A stretch of 29,143 bases of DNA from Gammaproteobacteria bacterium (GCA_015232955.1 JADFYS010000001.1:1-29143), one strand, 5' to 3'. Positions 13,931-22,090 are shown, counted from the stretch's first letter. Notes: generated by a model from the sequence alone, not told the origin. Program-made: numbers and translations.

Positions 13931-14716
13931 GTGACCAGCCTTGACCCCAGAAGAAGAGTCCTGCTTCGTGCACTGGCCGCCGGACTCACCCTCGCCGGCG
14001 GCGGTTTCCGTCTTACTCACGCTGAGGAGACCCTTTTCGGTGGTGTCCCTCACCCCCTCTCTGCCGGCAAGAGCCTCTACCGTATTCGGGGAGAGGTCAG
14101 AGTGAACGACAAGATTGCAGACGAATCCACCCGCATCAGGGCCAATGACACCATCACCACAGAGGATGACAGTGAGGCGATTTTTGTCGTCGGTCAAGAC
14201 GCCTTCTTTCTCCGTCAGAAGAGCGAACTCCAGCTCACAGGACGGGAGAAGCTGCAGGCCCGACTCCGCCAGCGCCCCCTCTCATCCCCACCCACTCCGA
14301 CCACTGAGGCGGACGATTCAGGCGTGGTGGAGTCATTCAGGCTGGTTACCGGTGGTCTGCTCACCGTTTTTGGCAAGAGTGATCACAAGGCGAGCACGAG
14401 CACTGCCACTGTCGGTATTCGTGGCACCGGGGTCTATTTTGAGTCCGAGCCTCACCGCAGCTATGTCTGCACCTGTTACGGCACAACCTTAATCAGCGCC
14501 AGCGATGACCCCGCTTCCAGCGTCAAAGTCAAATCACAACACCACGACGCTGCAAAATATATCTATCGCGGTGATGACTATCAGGCGCGAATTACCGCTG
14601 CTCCTTTTAAAAATCACGAGGATCTCGAGTTAATGATCCTCGAGGCACTGGTTGGGCGGACCCCCCCCTTTGCTGTAGCGGGTGAAGCCTACGGCGCCCC
14701 ACGCCGAGAGTATTAG
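13931..14716 (+). CDS. FecR-domain periplasmic protein with Tat-like signal
   Basis: The 261-residue protein starts with GTG after AGGAG. The N-terminus DPRRRVLLRALAAGLTLAGG looks like a twin-arginine (RRxxLL) export signal with an AEE cleavage region near residue 31. The rest fits a FecR domain: YRIRGEVRVND, a DSEAIFVVGQDAFFLR strand pair, then TATVGIRGTGVYFE and YVCTCYGTT. FecR domains of this group bind envelope ligands or peptidoglycan-like partners. The classic FecR partners, an ECF sigma factor and a TonB receptor, are absent here. It is encoded with the barrel protein and opposite a CHASE2 cyclase, so it may be part of that sensory unit (inference). Confidence 0.8.
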   Translation: MTSLDPRRRVLLRALAAGLTLAGGGFRLTHAEETLFGGVPHPLSAGKSLYRIRGEVRVNDKIADESTRIRANDTITTEDDSEAIFVVGQDAFFLRQKSELQLTGREKLQARLRQRPLSSPPTPTTEADDSGVVESFRLVTGGLLTVFGKSDHKASTSTATVGIRGTGVYFESEPHRSYVCTCYGTTLISASDDPASSVKVKSQHHDAAKYIYRGDDYQARITAAPFKNHEDLELMILEALVGRTPPFAVAGEAYGAPRREY

Positions 14717-14837
14717 AGGCAGATTGCGATGTCGAGCGACACCTTCTACCTCGTTCTCCTCTCTATCTTGATAAAGAGGGGAGAGAGACCCACCTAATGG
14801 CTCCAACCATTTTTTACGATAGAGTCGAGGTATCACT

Positions 14838-15161
14838 ATGGATCCACTAGCAAGAATTAAAGCTCAGGTCGAGGGCAATCCAGTTGTCATCTACATGAAG
14901 GGGACGCCTCAGTTTCCCAGTTGTGGTTATTCGAGTCGCGCCTCGCAGGCGCTGCAGCAGTGCGGAGTCCCTTTTGCGCACTTCAATGTCTTAGCTGATC
15001 AAGAGATCTATGAGAACCTTCCCAATTACGCCGACTGGCCCACATTTCCCCAGATCTATGTCAAAGGGGAGCTGATAGGCGGTCACGACATTGTGATGGA
15101 ACTCTTCCAAAAAGGGGAGTTAAAACCAATGCTTGAGGCTGCGGTTGCAGCCTCGGACTGA
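14838..15161 (+). CDS. grxD: Monothiol glutaredoxin GrxD
   Basis: The 107-residue protein is a monothiol glutaredoxin of the Grx4/GrxD type. This type binds a glutathione-ligated [2Fe-2S] cluster and delivers Fe-S clusters in the cytoplasm. The active site CGYS is at 29-32, the glutathione-binding lysine is K21 (MKGTPQFPSCGYS), and WPTFPQIYVKGELIGGHDI is present. Length and sequence are normal for the family. It stands alone, 121 bp after the FecR gene, with a GAGG before the ATG. In a diazotroph with Rnf and nitrogenase it would support a heavy Fe-S demand, but it is a general housekeeping gene. Confidence 0.95.
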   Translation: MDPLARIKAQVEGNPVVIYMKGTPQFPSCGYSSRASQALQQCGVPFAHFNVLADQEIYENLPNYADWPTFPQIYVKGELIGGHDIVMELFQKGELKPMLEAAVAASD

Positions 15162-15252
15162 TATTTGTTGACAGAATCACCAGGACTTTCTCTGGCAGCA
15201 GAGGAACTGTCTCTGACGGTTACTGTCTCATCACTTTAGGGTGGATGTGAGG

Positions 15253-15407
15253 CAATGCTGTTAAGTTAGTGGACTGCGAAGGGATCTCCGCTACCCGATT
15301 GACGGGTGTCGATGGCATGGACGCCATCGTCAAGCCCCCATGGACGGGTTTACGGCGTCCCGCCAATCGGGTAGCGGAGATCCCCACCCTTAAACTTAAT
15401 GACATTG
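15253..15407. mobile_element. 155-bp fold-back element (repeat D) with 10-bp target duplication
   Basis: The element starts CAATGCTGTTAAGTT and ends AACTTAATGACATTG, which are related inverted termini. It is bounded by the perfect direct repeat GGATGTGAGG at 15243-15252 and 15408-15417. Inside, 15281-15306 and 15359-15384 form a 26-bp inverted repeat with one mismatch, and a smaller hairpin (GATGGC/GCCATC) lies in the centre. It has no reading frame. A 10-bp duplication with such termini would fit IS4-like transposition, but the parent element is not in the window. Confidence 0.75.
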
Positions 15408-15424
15408 GGATGTGAGGCGGTGCA

Positions 15425-16540
15425 ATGAAAAGCAGATTTAGCGGCAAGATAGCCGCTCTTTTGGGAGTGGTGGGGCTATCGACAGTGGTGGCGACCGTGC
15501 AGTTAACAGCAGAGGAGGCGACGATGGGTGAGGTCAATGAGAGAGCGGTAGCCACTTTTGCCGGGGGATGCTTCTGGTGTGTCGAATCCGGTTTTGAAAA
15601 AGTCCCCGGTGTCGGGGATGTCATCTCCGGTTATGCCGGTGGCGAAACGGAGAACCCCACCTACGCCGAGGTATCCGCAGGAGGTAGCGGACATCTTGAG
15701 GTGGTTCAGGTTCATTATGACCCGGAGAAGATCGACTATCGAACTCTGCTGGACTATTTTTGGCGGCAGATAGATCCCACAGACATTGGGGGGCAGTTTG
15801 TCGACAGGGGGAGCCAGTATCGCCCCGCCATCTTCTACCACAACAGCATGCAGAAGCAGGCAGCAGAGGCGTCGCGGAGAGAGCTGAATGAGAGTGGTCG
15901 CTACTCGCAGCCGGTAACGATTGAGATTCTTCCCTTCACCAAGTTCTACAGTGCCGAGGAGTACCATCAGGACTACTACAAGAAAAATCCTGTTCGCTAT
16001 AAATTCTATCGTTTTAACTCTGGGCGCGATAGCTATCTTGAAAAGGTGTGGGGTGAGGATCTTCATTTTCAGCCCAAAGCGCCGCAGTCACAGAAGGGGC
16101 AGCAGTACAAACAACCGGAAAGCTCGTCGCAGTTGCGCCAGCGGCTTACCCCTTTACAGTACGATGTAACCCAGAATAACGGTACAGAGCGCCCCTTTGC
16201 CAATGAGTTTTGGGACGAAAAGCGACAAGGGATCTATGTTGATATCGTCTCTGGAGAGCCTCTGTTTTCGTCGCAAGACAAGTTTGACTCCGGCACCGGT
16301 TGGCCGAGCTTTGTCAGGCCGCTCGCTGCAGAGAACATTGTTGAAAAGGTCGACTCATCGCTGTTTATGAGCCGAACCGAGGTGAGAAGTCGTTCCGGGA
16401 ACTCTCACCTGGGACACCTATTTGATGACGGCCCCCAACCAACTGGGTTACGCTACTGCATTAACTCGGCCTCGCTTCGATTTATTGCGAAAGAAGATCT
16501 GGAAAAAGAGGGGTATGGCCAGTTTCTGTCACTCTTTTGA
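15425..16540 (+). CDS. msrAB: Peptide methionine sulfoxide reductase MsrA/MsrB fusion
   Basis: The 371-residue fusion repairs both S- and R-methionine sulfoxide. A hydrophobic N-terminus (about 8-28) suggests export or anchoring, so it probably works in the periplasm. The MsrA domain (about 40-210) has the catalytic GCFWC with C49, and the MsrB domain (about 238-365) has the catalytic C345 in RYCINSAS. The MsrB domain lacks the two CxxC zinc pairs of many MsrBs, which marks the zinc-free form. GAGG precedes the ATG by eight bases and lies within the right target duplication of the fold-back element, so the insertion duplicated the ribosome-binding region and sits in the leader. DUF3301 follows after 12 bp. 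Confidence 0.95.
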   Translation: MKSRFSGKIAALLGVVGLSTVVATVQLTAEEATMGEVNERAVATFAGGCFWCVESGFEKVPGVGDVISGYAGGETENPTYAEVSAGGSGHLEVVQVHYDPEKIDYRTLLDYFWRQIDPTDIGGQFVDRGSQYRPAIFYHNSMQKQAAEASRRELNESGRYSQPVTIEILPFTKFYSAEEYHQDYYKKNPVRYKFYRFNSGRDSYLEKVWGEDLHFQPKAPQSQKGQQYKQPESSSQLRQRLTPLQYDVTQNNGTERPFANEFWDEKRQGIYVDIVSGEPLFSSQDKFDSGTGWPSFVRPLAAENIVEKVDSSLFMSRTEVRSRSGNSHLGHLFDDGPQPTGLRYCINSASLRFIAKEDLEKEGYGQFLSLF

Positions 16541-16552
16541 CCTCAAGCAATA

Positions 16553-16870
16553 ATGGCTGACTGGGTGGTTATTGCCCTGCTGCTGCTCATCCTCTGGTTT
16601 TGGTACAGCAGTTTACGGGCAAAGGAGATTGCCAATCTTGGGGCCAAGATGCGCTGTGATATTCAGGGCGTTCTTTTCCTTGACCAGTCTGTGGCGCTTC
16701 AGCGGATTCGCCAGAGACGAGGGGGTGATGGTCGCCTTCTTCTGCAACGGGAGTACCGCTTTGAGTTCTCGGCCACCGGAGACGAGCGCAGTCAGGGGAC
16801 CATCACGGTCTTGGGGGGAAAGGTGACCGCTTTTAGCATCGACAGACCTCATTCTGAGCCTGAGAGTTGA
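16553..16870 (+). CDS. DUF3301 family membrane-anchored protein
   Basis: This 105-residue protein of unknown function fits the DUF3301 family of gammaproteobacteria. It has one N-terminal membrane helix (VVIALLLLILWFWY, about 5-18), a short ARG-like linker (SSLRAKEIANLGA), and a soluble domain with the MRCDIQGVLFLDQSVALQRIR and LLLQREYRFEFSATGDER segments. It is 12 bp behind msrAB and is probably co-transcribed with it. There is no clear enzyme motif. Confidence 0.8.
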   Translation: MADWVVIALLLLILWFWYSSLRAKEIANLGAKMRCDIQGVLFLDQSVALQRIRQRRGGDGRLLLQREYRFEFSATGDERSQGTITVLGGKVTAFSIDRPHSEPES

Positions 16871-16885
16871 TGTTTTCAGTTTTTT

Positions 16886-16915
16886 TTGACTCCGACCCTT
16901 AAATTTAAGTAGAAT
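16886..16915 (+). promoter_or_regulatory. Sigma-70 promoter of yceD-rpmF
   Basis: TTGACT (16886-16891) and TAGAAT (16910-16915) are separated by 18 bp. Each matches the sigma-70 consensus at five of six bases. The predicted start near 16922 is only about 3 bases before the yceD ATG. Confidence 0.6.
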
Positions 16916-16924
16916 TGCCCCCTT

Positions 16925-17440
16925 ATGTCGCCTCAGCAGCTACCGGTTCAGATCGATCCTCTTCAGTTTGGGGAGAGTCGTCGTCAACTCGACGGAACGC
17001 TGCCCATCTCGGCAATGAGCAGACTGCTGGAGGAGATGGTGGACCCCGATAAAGAGGGTAAGATCTCTATCTCTCTCCAGTTTGCGACAGATAGCGAAGG
17101 CTATCACACTGTCCAGGGACGGGCGGAAACCGCTGTTTCGCTGCAGTGCCAGCGCTGTATGGAGCCTGTGGTGTTGAAGCTGACCGCTGAGATCCTGTTG
17201 GCGGTGGTAAAAAACGAACATGAAGTCGATCAGTTGCCACCGCACTATGAGCCGTTGTTGCTATCAGAGGGGCAAGTGCAGCTCGCAGAGTTGATAGAGG
17301 ATGAGTTGCTGCTTTCGTTACCGATGATTCCCCGTCATGAGGAGGATTGTCTCAGCTTTCAGCTAACAGAAGGGCCTGGAGATCTCGCTACAAACGAAGA
17401 GAACCCGTTTGCGGTGCTGGAGAGTTTAAAGAGAGGGTAG
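16925..17440 (+). CDS. yceD: YceD (DUF177) 23S rRNA accumulation protein
   Basis: The 171-residue protein is YceD, a DUF177 family member linked to 23S rRNA accumulation and nearly always encoded before rpmF. The N-terminus MSPQQLPVQIDPLQFG aligns with the start of the E. coli protein, supporting the ATG at 16925. The family CxxC is seen in SLQCQRCMEP (about residues 76-85). The C-terminal EDELLLSLPMIPRHEEDC block is typical. No Shine-Dalgarno sequence precedes the ATG, and the best promoter places transcription start almost at the ATG. Confidence 0.92.
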   Translation: MSPQQLPVQIDPLQFGESRRQLDGTLPISAMSRLLEEMVDPDKEGKISISLQFATDSEGYHTVQGRAETAVSLQCQRCMEPVVLKLTAEILLAVVKNEHEVDQLPPHYEPLLLSEGQVQLAELIEDELLLSLPMIPRHEEDCLSFQLTEGPGDLATNEENPFAVLESLKRG

Positions 17441-17458
17441 CTGTAAAGCTGCCCTTTT

Positions 17459-17491
17459 CTCCCTAAAGAGGGAGGTTTTGTTCTGTTTTTT
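17459..17491 (+). terminator. Terminator or attenuator between yceD and rpmF
   Basis: CTCCCT-AAAG-AGGGAG forms a 6-bp stem with a 4-base loop, followed by GTTTTGTTCTGTTTTTTT. This fits an intrinsic terminator on the plus strand, 18 bp after the yceD stop and about 45 bp before rpmF. Partial read-through would set the ratio of the two products. Confidence 0.6.
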
Positions 17492-17535
17492 TAATTGAAT
17501 GTTTCTGTTTTTTAATGATTAAGTAGAGGATTGTA

Positions 17536-17712
17536 ATGGCTGTTCAAAAGAGTAAAAAATCGACTTCCCGTCGTGGTATGCGTCGTGCGCACGACTCCCT
17601 TAGCGGAGCAACCCTTTCTATCGAGCCGACCACAGGCGAGACTCACCGCCGTCACCATGTCAGCGCAGATGGTTACTATCGTGGCAAGCAGGTGGTTGCA
17701 CCCAAGTCTTAA
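17536..17712 (+). CDS. rpmF: 50S ribosomal protein L32
   Basis: The 58-residue protein MAVQKSKKSTSRRGMRRAHD with the ending DGYYRGKQVVAPKS is L32, a component of the large ribosomal subunit near the peptidyl transferase region. Length and the RRHHVSADGYYRG block match gammaproteobacterial L32. It has no zinc cysteines, which is normal for this lineage. It lies between yceD and plsX, the standard order, and marks the start of the fatty acid synthesis gene block. Confidence 0.97.
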   Translation: MAVQKSKKSTSRRGMRRAHDSLSGATLSIEPTTGETHRRHHVSADGYYRGKQVVAPKS

Positions 17713-17802
17713 CTTCAGGTGCCCGGCTTATCAGAGATAGAAGCTGTCTCAAATACTCGGGGGCAGTGGGTTTGAGGGGGTTAAAGGGCGAAGCTATCCA
17801 CT

Positions 17803-18837
17803 GTGGCTGACCATCTTGAACGCTGTATCGCTATCGATGCGATGGGGGGAGACTTTGGGCCTGAAGTGACTGTTCCTGCAGCCCTTACCGCCCTGAAAAA
17901 ATTTACTGCGCTCAAGCTGATTCTAGTCGGAGATCGGGAGACCATTACCCGGCAGTTACAGAAGCAGGGAGAGGCGGAGAGTGACCGTCTCCGCATCCAT
18001 CACACCACACAGGTGGTGACCATGGATGAACTCCCCTCTCGCGCACTTCGGGGGAAGAAAGACTCCTCCATGCGCAGGGCGATTGATCTCGTGAAATTGG
18101 GAGAGGCGGCAGCCTGTGTCAGCGCCGGGAATACCGGGGCGCTAATGGCAACTGCCCGCTATGTTCTCAAGACTCTTGAGGGGATAGACCGACCAGCGAT
18201 CCTCACCACGCTACCCACGATTCGTGGCCACTCCCACATGCTCGATCTTGGAGCCAACATCGACTCCAGTGCCGAGGTGTTGGCCCAATTTGCGATTATG
18301 GGTTCAATTCTCAGTGGTGTAGTCGATTCGATAGATCGCCCTACAGTCGGCCTTCTCAATGTCGGGGAAGAGGAGATTAAGGGAAACGAGCAGGTAAAAG
18401 AGGCGCATAAACTTCTCACCGCAATGGAGATCAACTACAAGGGATATATTGAAGGGGATGACATCTACAAAGGGAGTGTAGATGTGATTGTCTGTGACGG
18501 CTTTGTCGGGAATGTGGCTCTTAAAACCAGCGAAGGTTTGGCAAAGATGGTGAGCCACTATATGCGAGAAGAGTTCCGCAGAAATCTTTTTACACGGCTT
18601 GCGGCTGTGGTCGCCATGCCGGTATTGCGAGCCTTTAGAAGGCGGATAGATCCCCGCGAATATAATGGTGCCAGCTTGGTGGGTCTGCGTGGGATTGTAA
18701 TTAAAAGCCATGGCGGTGCCGATAGCTACTCTTTTGCCAGTGCCATTGGCGAAGCGGTGATAGAGGTGGACAAAAATGTGCCCCAACGGATCAAAGATAG
18801 TGTGCTGTCGCTAATGGAAGGGCGGAAAATCGCGTGA
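17803..18837 (+). CDS. plsX: Phosphate acyltransferase PlsX
   Basis: PlsX converts acyl-ACP and phosphate to acyl-phosphate for phospholipid synthesis. The 344-residue protein has the family N-terminus with IAIDAMGGDFGPEVTVPAA, then SAGNTGALMA and MLDLGANID. Later blocks are LLNVGEEEIKGNEQVKEAH and VIVCDGFVGNVALKTSEG. The start is GTG at 17803, without a strong Shine-Dalgarno sequence but consistent with family length. The last codons overlap the fabH GTG start by 4 bp, indicating coupled translation with fatty acid initiation. Confidence 0.97.
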   Translation: MADHLERCIAIDAMGGDFGPEVTVPAALTALKKFTALKLILVGDRETITRQLQKQGEAESDRLRIHHTTQVVTMDELPSRALRGKKDSSMRRAIDLVKLGEAAACVSAGNTGALMATARYVLKTLEGIDRPAILTTLPTIRGHSHMLDLGANIDSSAEVLAQFAIMGSILSGVVDSIDRPTVGLLNVGEEEIKGNEQVKEAHKLLTAMEINYKGYIEGDDIYKGSVDVIVCDGFVGNVALKTSEGLAKMVSHYMREEFRRNLFTRLAAVVAMPVLRAFRRRIDPREYNGASLVGLRGIVIKSHGGADSYSFASAIGEAVIEVDKNVPQRIKDSVLSLMEGRKIA

Positions 18838-19769
18838 TCTACTCGCGTATTACCGGAACCGGGGGCTATCTACCGCAGAAGGTACTCACCAACCACGATC
18901 TTGAGCGGATGTTTGAGACCAGTGATGAGTGGATCACCTCACGAACCGGTATCCGTGAGCGCCATATTGTGGCGGATGGAGAGAGTACGGTTGATCTTGC
19001 CGAGGCCTCTTCTCGCCTGGCGATGGAGGCAGCCGGAGTCGGGCCAAAAGAGATTGATCTCATTATTGTCGCAACCACCACCCCGGATCAGATCTTTCCC
19101 AGCACCGCGACCCAGCTACAGTACCGTCTTGGGGTACACGAAGCCCCTGCTTTTGATGTTCAGGCGGTCTGTACCGGATTTATCTACGCCCTTTCGGTAG
19201 CAGACAAGTTTATTAAAAGCGGAAGTCACCGCTGTGCTCTGGTGGTGGGCGCGGAGTCGATGTCAAGAGTTGTCGACTGGAACGATCGTGGAACCGCGAT
19301 TCTCTTTGGTGACGGTTCCGGTGCTGCCGTGGTACAGGCAGATTCACGAGAGGGGATCCTCTCCACCCATATCCATGCCGATGGCCAGTATCGTGACCTT
19401 CTTTATGTCCCGCCGGGGGAGAAGACTCTGTTAATGCAGGGAAATGAGGTGTTTCGGATGGCGGTGAACACCTTGGGCCGGATCGTCGATGAGACCCTGG
19501 AGGCCAACCGCCTGCAGAAAGAGGAGATCGACTGGCTGGTGCCACATCAGGCCAATATCCGTATCATTAACGCCACTGCACGCAAACTTAAAATGGCGCC
19601 GGAACGGGTTGTAGTGACCGTAGATATTCATGGAAATACCTCTGCAGCATCCGTTCCCCTTGCCCTCGATGTTGCGGTGCGAGATGGTCGGATAATTGCT
19701 GGTGATCTGCTCCTGCTCGAAGCGTTTGGCGGAGGATTTACCTGGGGTTCGGTTCTGCTTCGCTTTTAA
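18834..19769 (+). CDS. fabH: Beta-ketoacyl-ACP synthase III FabH
   Basis: FabH condenses acetyl-CoA with malonyl-ACP to start type II fatty acid synthesis. The 311-residue protein shows the Cys-His-Asn triad as C113 (QAVCTGFIYAL), H238 (VPHQANIRI) and N268 (GNTSAAS). The family start YSRITGTGGYLPQ and the nucleotide-binding DEWITSRTGIRERH are intact. It starts with GTG overlapping the plsX stop. fabD follows after 92 bp. All features are those of a normal housekeeping enzyme. Confidence 0.97.
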   Translation: MIYSRITGTGGYLPQKVLTNHDLERMFETSDEWITSRTGIRERHIVADGESTVDLAEASSRLAMEAAGVGPKEIDLIIVATTTPDQIFPSTATQLQYRLGVHEAPAFDVQAVCTGFIYALSVADKFIKSGSHRCALVVGAESMSRVVDWNDRGTAILFGDGSGAAVVQADSREGILSTHIHADGQYRDLLYVPPGEKTLLMQGNEVFRMAVNTLGRIVDETLEANRLQKEEIDWLVPHQANIRIINATARKLKMAPERVVVTVDIHGNTSAASVPLALDVAVRDGRIIAGDLLLLEAFGGGFTWGSVLLRF

Positions 19770-19861
19770 TGAGCAGTGCAGCGGAACCACTTCGGTGATA
19801 GTTGGCTACGGTTGGCTGTTGTCTTGCTTATGTTGAGTTTAGTTGCACAGGATTGAGTGAT

Positions 19862-20800
19862 ATGGCACTTGCTTTTCTTTTTCCCGGTCAGGGATCACAG
19901 TCTGTGGGGATGGTATCCGCTCTTGCCCAGCGCTTCCCTATTGTTGAAGAGACCTTCAGAGAGGCCTCCGCTGCCCTCGACCTTGACCTGTGGCAGATGG
20001 TCTCCTCTGGACCGGAAGAGGCGTTAAATCGGACGGAGATCACGCAACCGGCCATTCTTAGCGCAAGTGTCGCCATGTGGCGCTTGTGGCAAGAAGAGGG
20101 CGGGGAAGCTCCCGAGGTGATGGCGGGCCATAGTCTGGGGGAGTATAGCGCGCTGGTTGCGGCCTCTTCCCTCTCTTTTGCCGATGCAGTACGCCTGGTC
20201 GCCAAACGAGGTGAGTTGATGCAGCAGGCGGTGGCACCCGGGGCAGGGGCGATGGCTGCAATTCTCGGGCTGGATGACGCCACTGTAATCCGCCTCTGTG
20301 AGACCGAATCTACAGAGGAAGGGGTGGTTGCTGCAGTCAACTTTAATGCCCCGGGACAGGTTGTGATCGCCGGGAGTAGCTCAGCCGTCGCCGCAGCAGT
20401 TGTTGCAGCGAAAGCAGAAGGGGCGAAACGGGCAGTAACTCTGCCGGTGAGCGTACCATCACACTGTTCTCTGATGTTACCCGCTGCGGAAGGTCTCTCG
20501 CAGGTTCTCGAAAAGATCGCCATTCATCCTCCGCAGATCGCTGTGGTGAATAATTGTGATGTTGCCATAGAGCGGGAGCCAGAGCAGATTAAACGCGCTC
20601 TGGTGCGTCAACTCACTCATCCTGTGCGCTGGGTCGAATCAGTGACGACGATGGTCGAAGGCGGAGCGACCCACTTTGTTGAGTGTGGACCGGGAAAAGT
20701 GTTAGCGGGGTTGAACAAACGGATTGTGAAAGCCATACCGCTCTTCTCGATCCTCGATGAGACCTCATTACATCTAGCGGTGGCAGAGAGCAGGCAGTAA
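19862..20800 (+). CDS. fabD: Malonyl-CoA:ACP transacylase FabD
   Basis: FabD moves malonyl groups from CoA to ACP. I place the start at ATG 19862 because MALAFLFPGQGSQSVGM is the family N-terminus. A longer frame from 19802 adds 20 residues without family resemblance. In the 312-residue product the catalytic serine is S91 in GHSLGEYS and the histidine is H201 in VSVPSHCSLM. R116 (AKRGELMQ) binds the malonyl carboxylate, and VECGPGKVLAGL is near the C-terminus. It lies between fabH and fabG in the usual order. Confidence 0.97.
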   Translation: MALAFLFPGQGSQSVGMVSALAQRFPIVEETFREASAALDLDLWQMVSSGPEEALNRTEITQPAILSASVAMWRLWQEEGGEAPEVMAGHSLGEYSALVAASSLSFADAVRLVAKRGELMQQAVAPGAGAMAAILGLDDATVIRLCETESTEEGVVAAVNFNAPGQVVIAGSSSAVAAAVVAAKAEGAKRAVTLPVSVPSHCSLMLPAAEGLSQVLEKIAIHPPQIAVVNNCDVAIEREPEQIKRALVRQLTHPVRWVESVTTMVEGGATHFVECGPGKVLAGLNKRIVKAIPLFSILDETSLHLAVAESRQ

Positions 20801-20892
20801 TCACAGAGGCTGAAGGATGCCGTCACAACGGGTACTGAATCATACCTTCCCAGCTAGCTACCAGACAATATGAAGAGAAGAGAGAGTATTCA

Positions 20893-21639
20893 ATGAAAAA
20901 TTTGGAACAACAGATCGCTCTGGTGACCGGTGCCAGCCGTGGTATTGGAGAGGCGATCGCTACCCGGCTTGGCGATGAAGGGGCGACAGTGGTCGGTACC
21001 GCCACCTCGGATAAGGGGGCGGAGGCGATTAGTGCACGGATAGCTGCAGCCGGTCACCAGGGCGGTGGCGTTGCACTCAATGTGAATTCGGCTGAAAGCA
21101 TCACCGCTTGTCTCAAGACGGTGAAAGCGCAGTTTGGGGCACCGACCATTTTGGTGAATAATGCGGGAATCACTCGGGATAACCTGCTGATGCGGATGAG
21201 TGATGAGGAGTGGGAGGATATCCTCTCAACCAATCTTGGTTCGGTTTTTCGTCTCTCCAAGGCGTGTCTTCGCGATATGATGAAGGCAAGAAATGGGAGA
21301 ATTATCAGCATCGCCTCTGTCGTGGGGGTGATGGGCAATGCCGGACAGAGTAACTATGCCGCAGCCAAGGCGGGAATACTCGGCTTTACCCGATCTCTGG
21401 CGAGAGAGATTGGCTCTCGCGGGATTACGGTGAATGCGGTTGCTCCCGGATTTATCGATACCGACATGACTCGTGCCCTGCCAGATCCCCAAAAAGAGCT
21501 GTTATTGCAACAGATCCCCCTGAATCGGTTGGGAACAGCAGAAGAGATTGCCGCCACCGTCGCTTTTCTCGCTTCGCCCGGGGCGCGTTATATTACCGGG
21601 GAAACGATCCATGTTAATGGCGGGATGTATATGGGATAA
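20893..21639 (+). CDS. fabG: 3-oxoacyl-ACP reductase FabG
   Basis: FabG is the NADPH-dependent short-chain dehydrogenase that reduces beta-ketoacyl-ACP. The 248-residue protein has the TGASRGIGEAIA cofactor loop (12-23), NNAG (89-92) and the catalytic S142, Y155 and K159 (SNYAAAKAG). The ending ETIHVNGGMYMG is the standard C-terminus. It sits 92 bp behind fabD and 186 bp before acpP. The wider gap before acpP suggests a separate strong promoter for the carrier protein, though none could be fixed by eye. Confidence 0.97.
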   Translation: MKNLEQQIALVTGASRGIGEAIATRLGDEGATVVGTATSDKGAEAISARIAAAGHQGGGVALNVNSAESITACLKTVKAQFGAPTILVNNAGITRDNLLMRMSDEEWEDILSTNLGSVFRLSKACLRDMMKARNGRIISIASVVGVMGNAGQSNYAAAKAGILGFTRSLAREIGSRGITVNAVAPGFIDTDMTRALPDPQKELLLQQIPLNRLGTAEEIAATVAFLASPGARYITGETIHVNGGMYMG

Positions 21640-21825
21640 TCCGTGGCGAAAGGGCGAGATGAGGTGACTCCTGCGGGAGTGGAACCCCCCGCCTCTTGGC
21701 AGCTTACACTGAACGGGTGTGGTACCAAAGGGGAGATTGTGTGGGTTCCGTAACTCAGACAGTAGATTCAGAGACAGGATTTCACTAGAATATCCGAAGT
21801 TTTTATTCACTAAAGGAAAATAAAG

Positions 21826-22062
21826 ATGAGTAGCATTGATGAGCGTGTGAAGAAGATTGTGGTTGAGCAACTGGGTGTGAGTGAGGGAGAGGTGAGTAAC
21901 GCCTCCTCATTCGTCGATGATCTGGGTGCTGATTCACTCGACACGGTTGAGCTGGTCATGGCGCTGGAGGAGGAGTTTGAGACAGAAATTCCCGATGAAG
22001 ATGCCGAAAAAATCACAACGGTACAGCAAGCTGTTGATTACATTAACGCTCATCAAGAGTAA
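21826..22062 (+). CDS. acpP: Acyl carrier protein
   Basis: The 78-residue acidic protein is the acyl carrier of type II fatty acid synthesis. The phosphopantetheine site is S37 in GADSLDTVELVMALEE. The surrounding segments (VKKIVVEQLGV, ATTVQQAVDYI-like ending) fit AcpP and its usual length. AAGGAAAA lies a good distance before the ATG. fabF follows after 28 bp, so the two are probably transcribed together. Confidence 0.97.
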   Translation: MSSIDERVKKIVVEQLGVSEGEVSNASSFVDDLGADSLDTVELVMALEEEFETEIPDEDAEKITTVQQAVDYINAHQE

Positions 22063-22090
22063 GCACCAACTAACTTAAATAGGTCAGCGG

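Noticed and set aside
13931..14716. FecR as anti-sigma regulator of iron uptake
   Set aside because: There is no ECF sigma factor or TonB-dependent receptor beside it, and the N-terminus is an export signal rather than a cytoplasmic anti-sigma domain.
14755..14789. Terminator after the FecR gene
   Set aside because: The CT-rich and AG-rich strands only pair imperfectly, and no T run follows.
19888..20523. 211-codon frame opposite fabD
   Set aside because: It is a shadow of a conserved housekeeping gene with no recognisable motifs.
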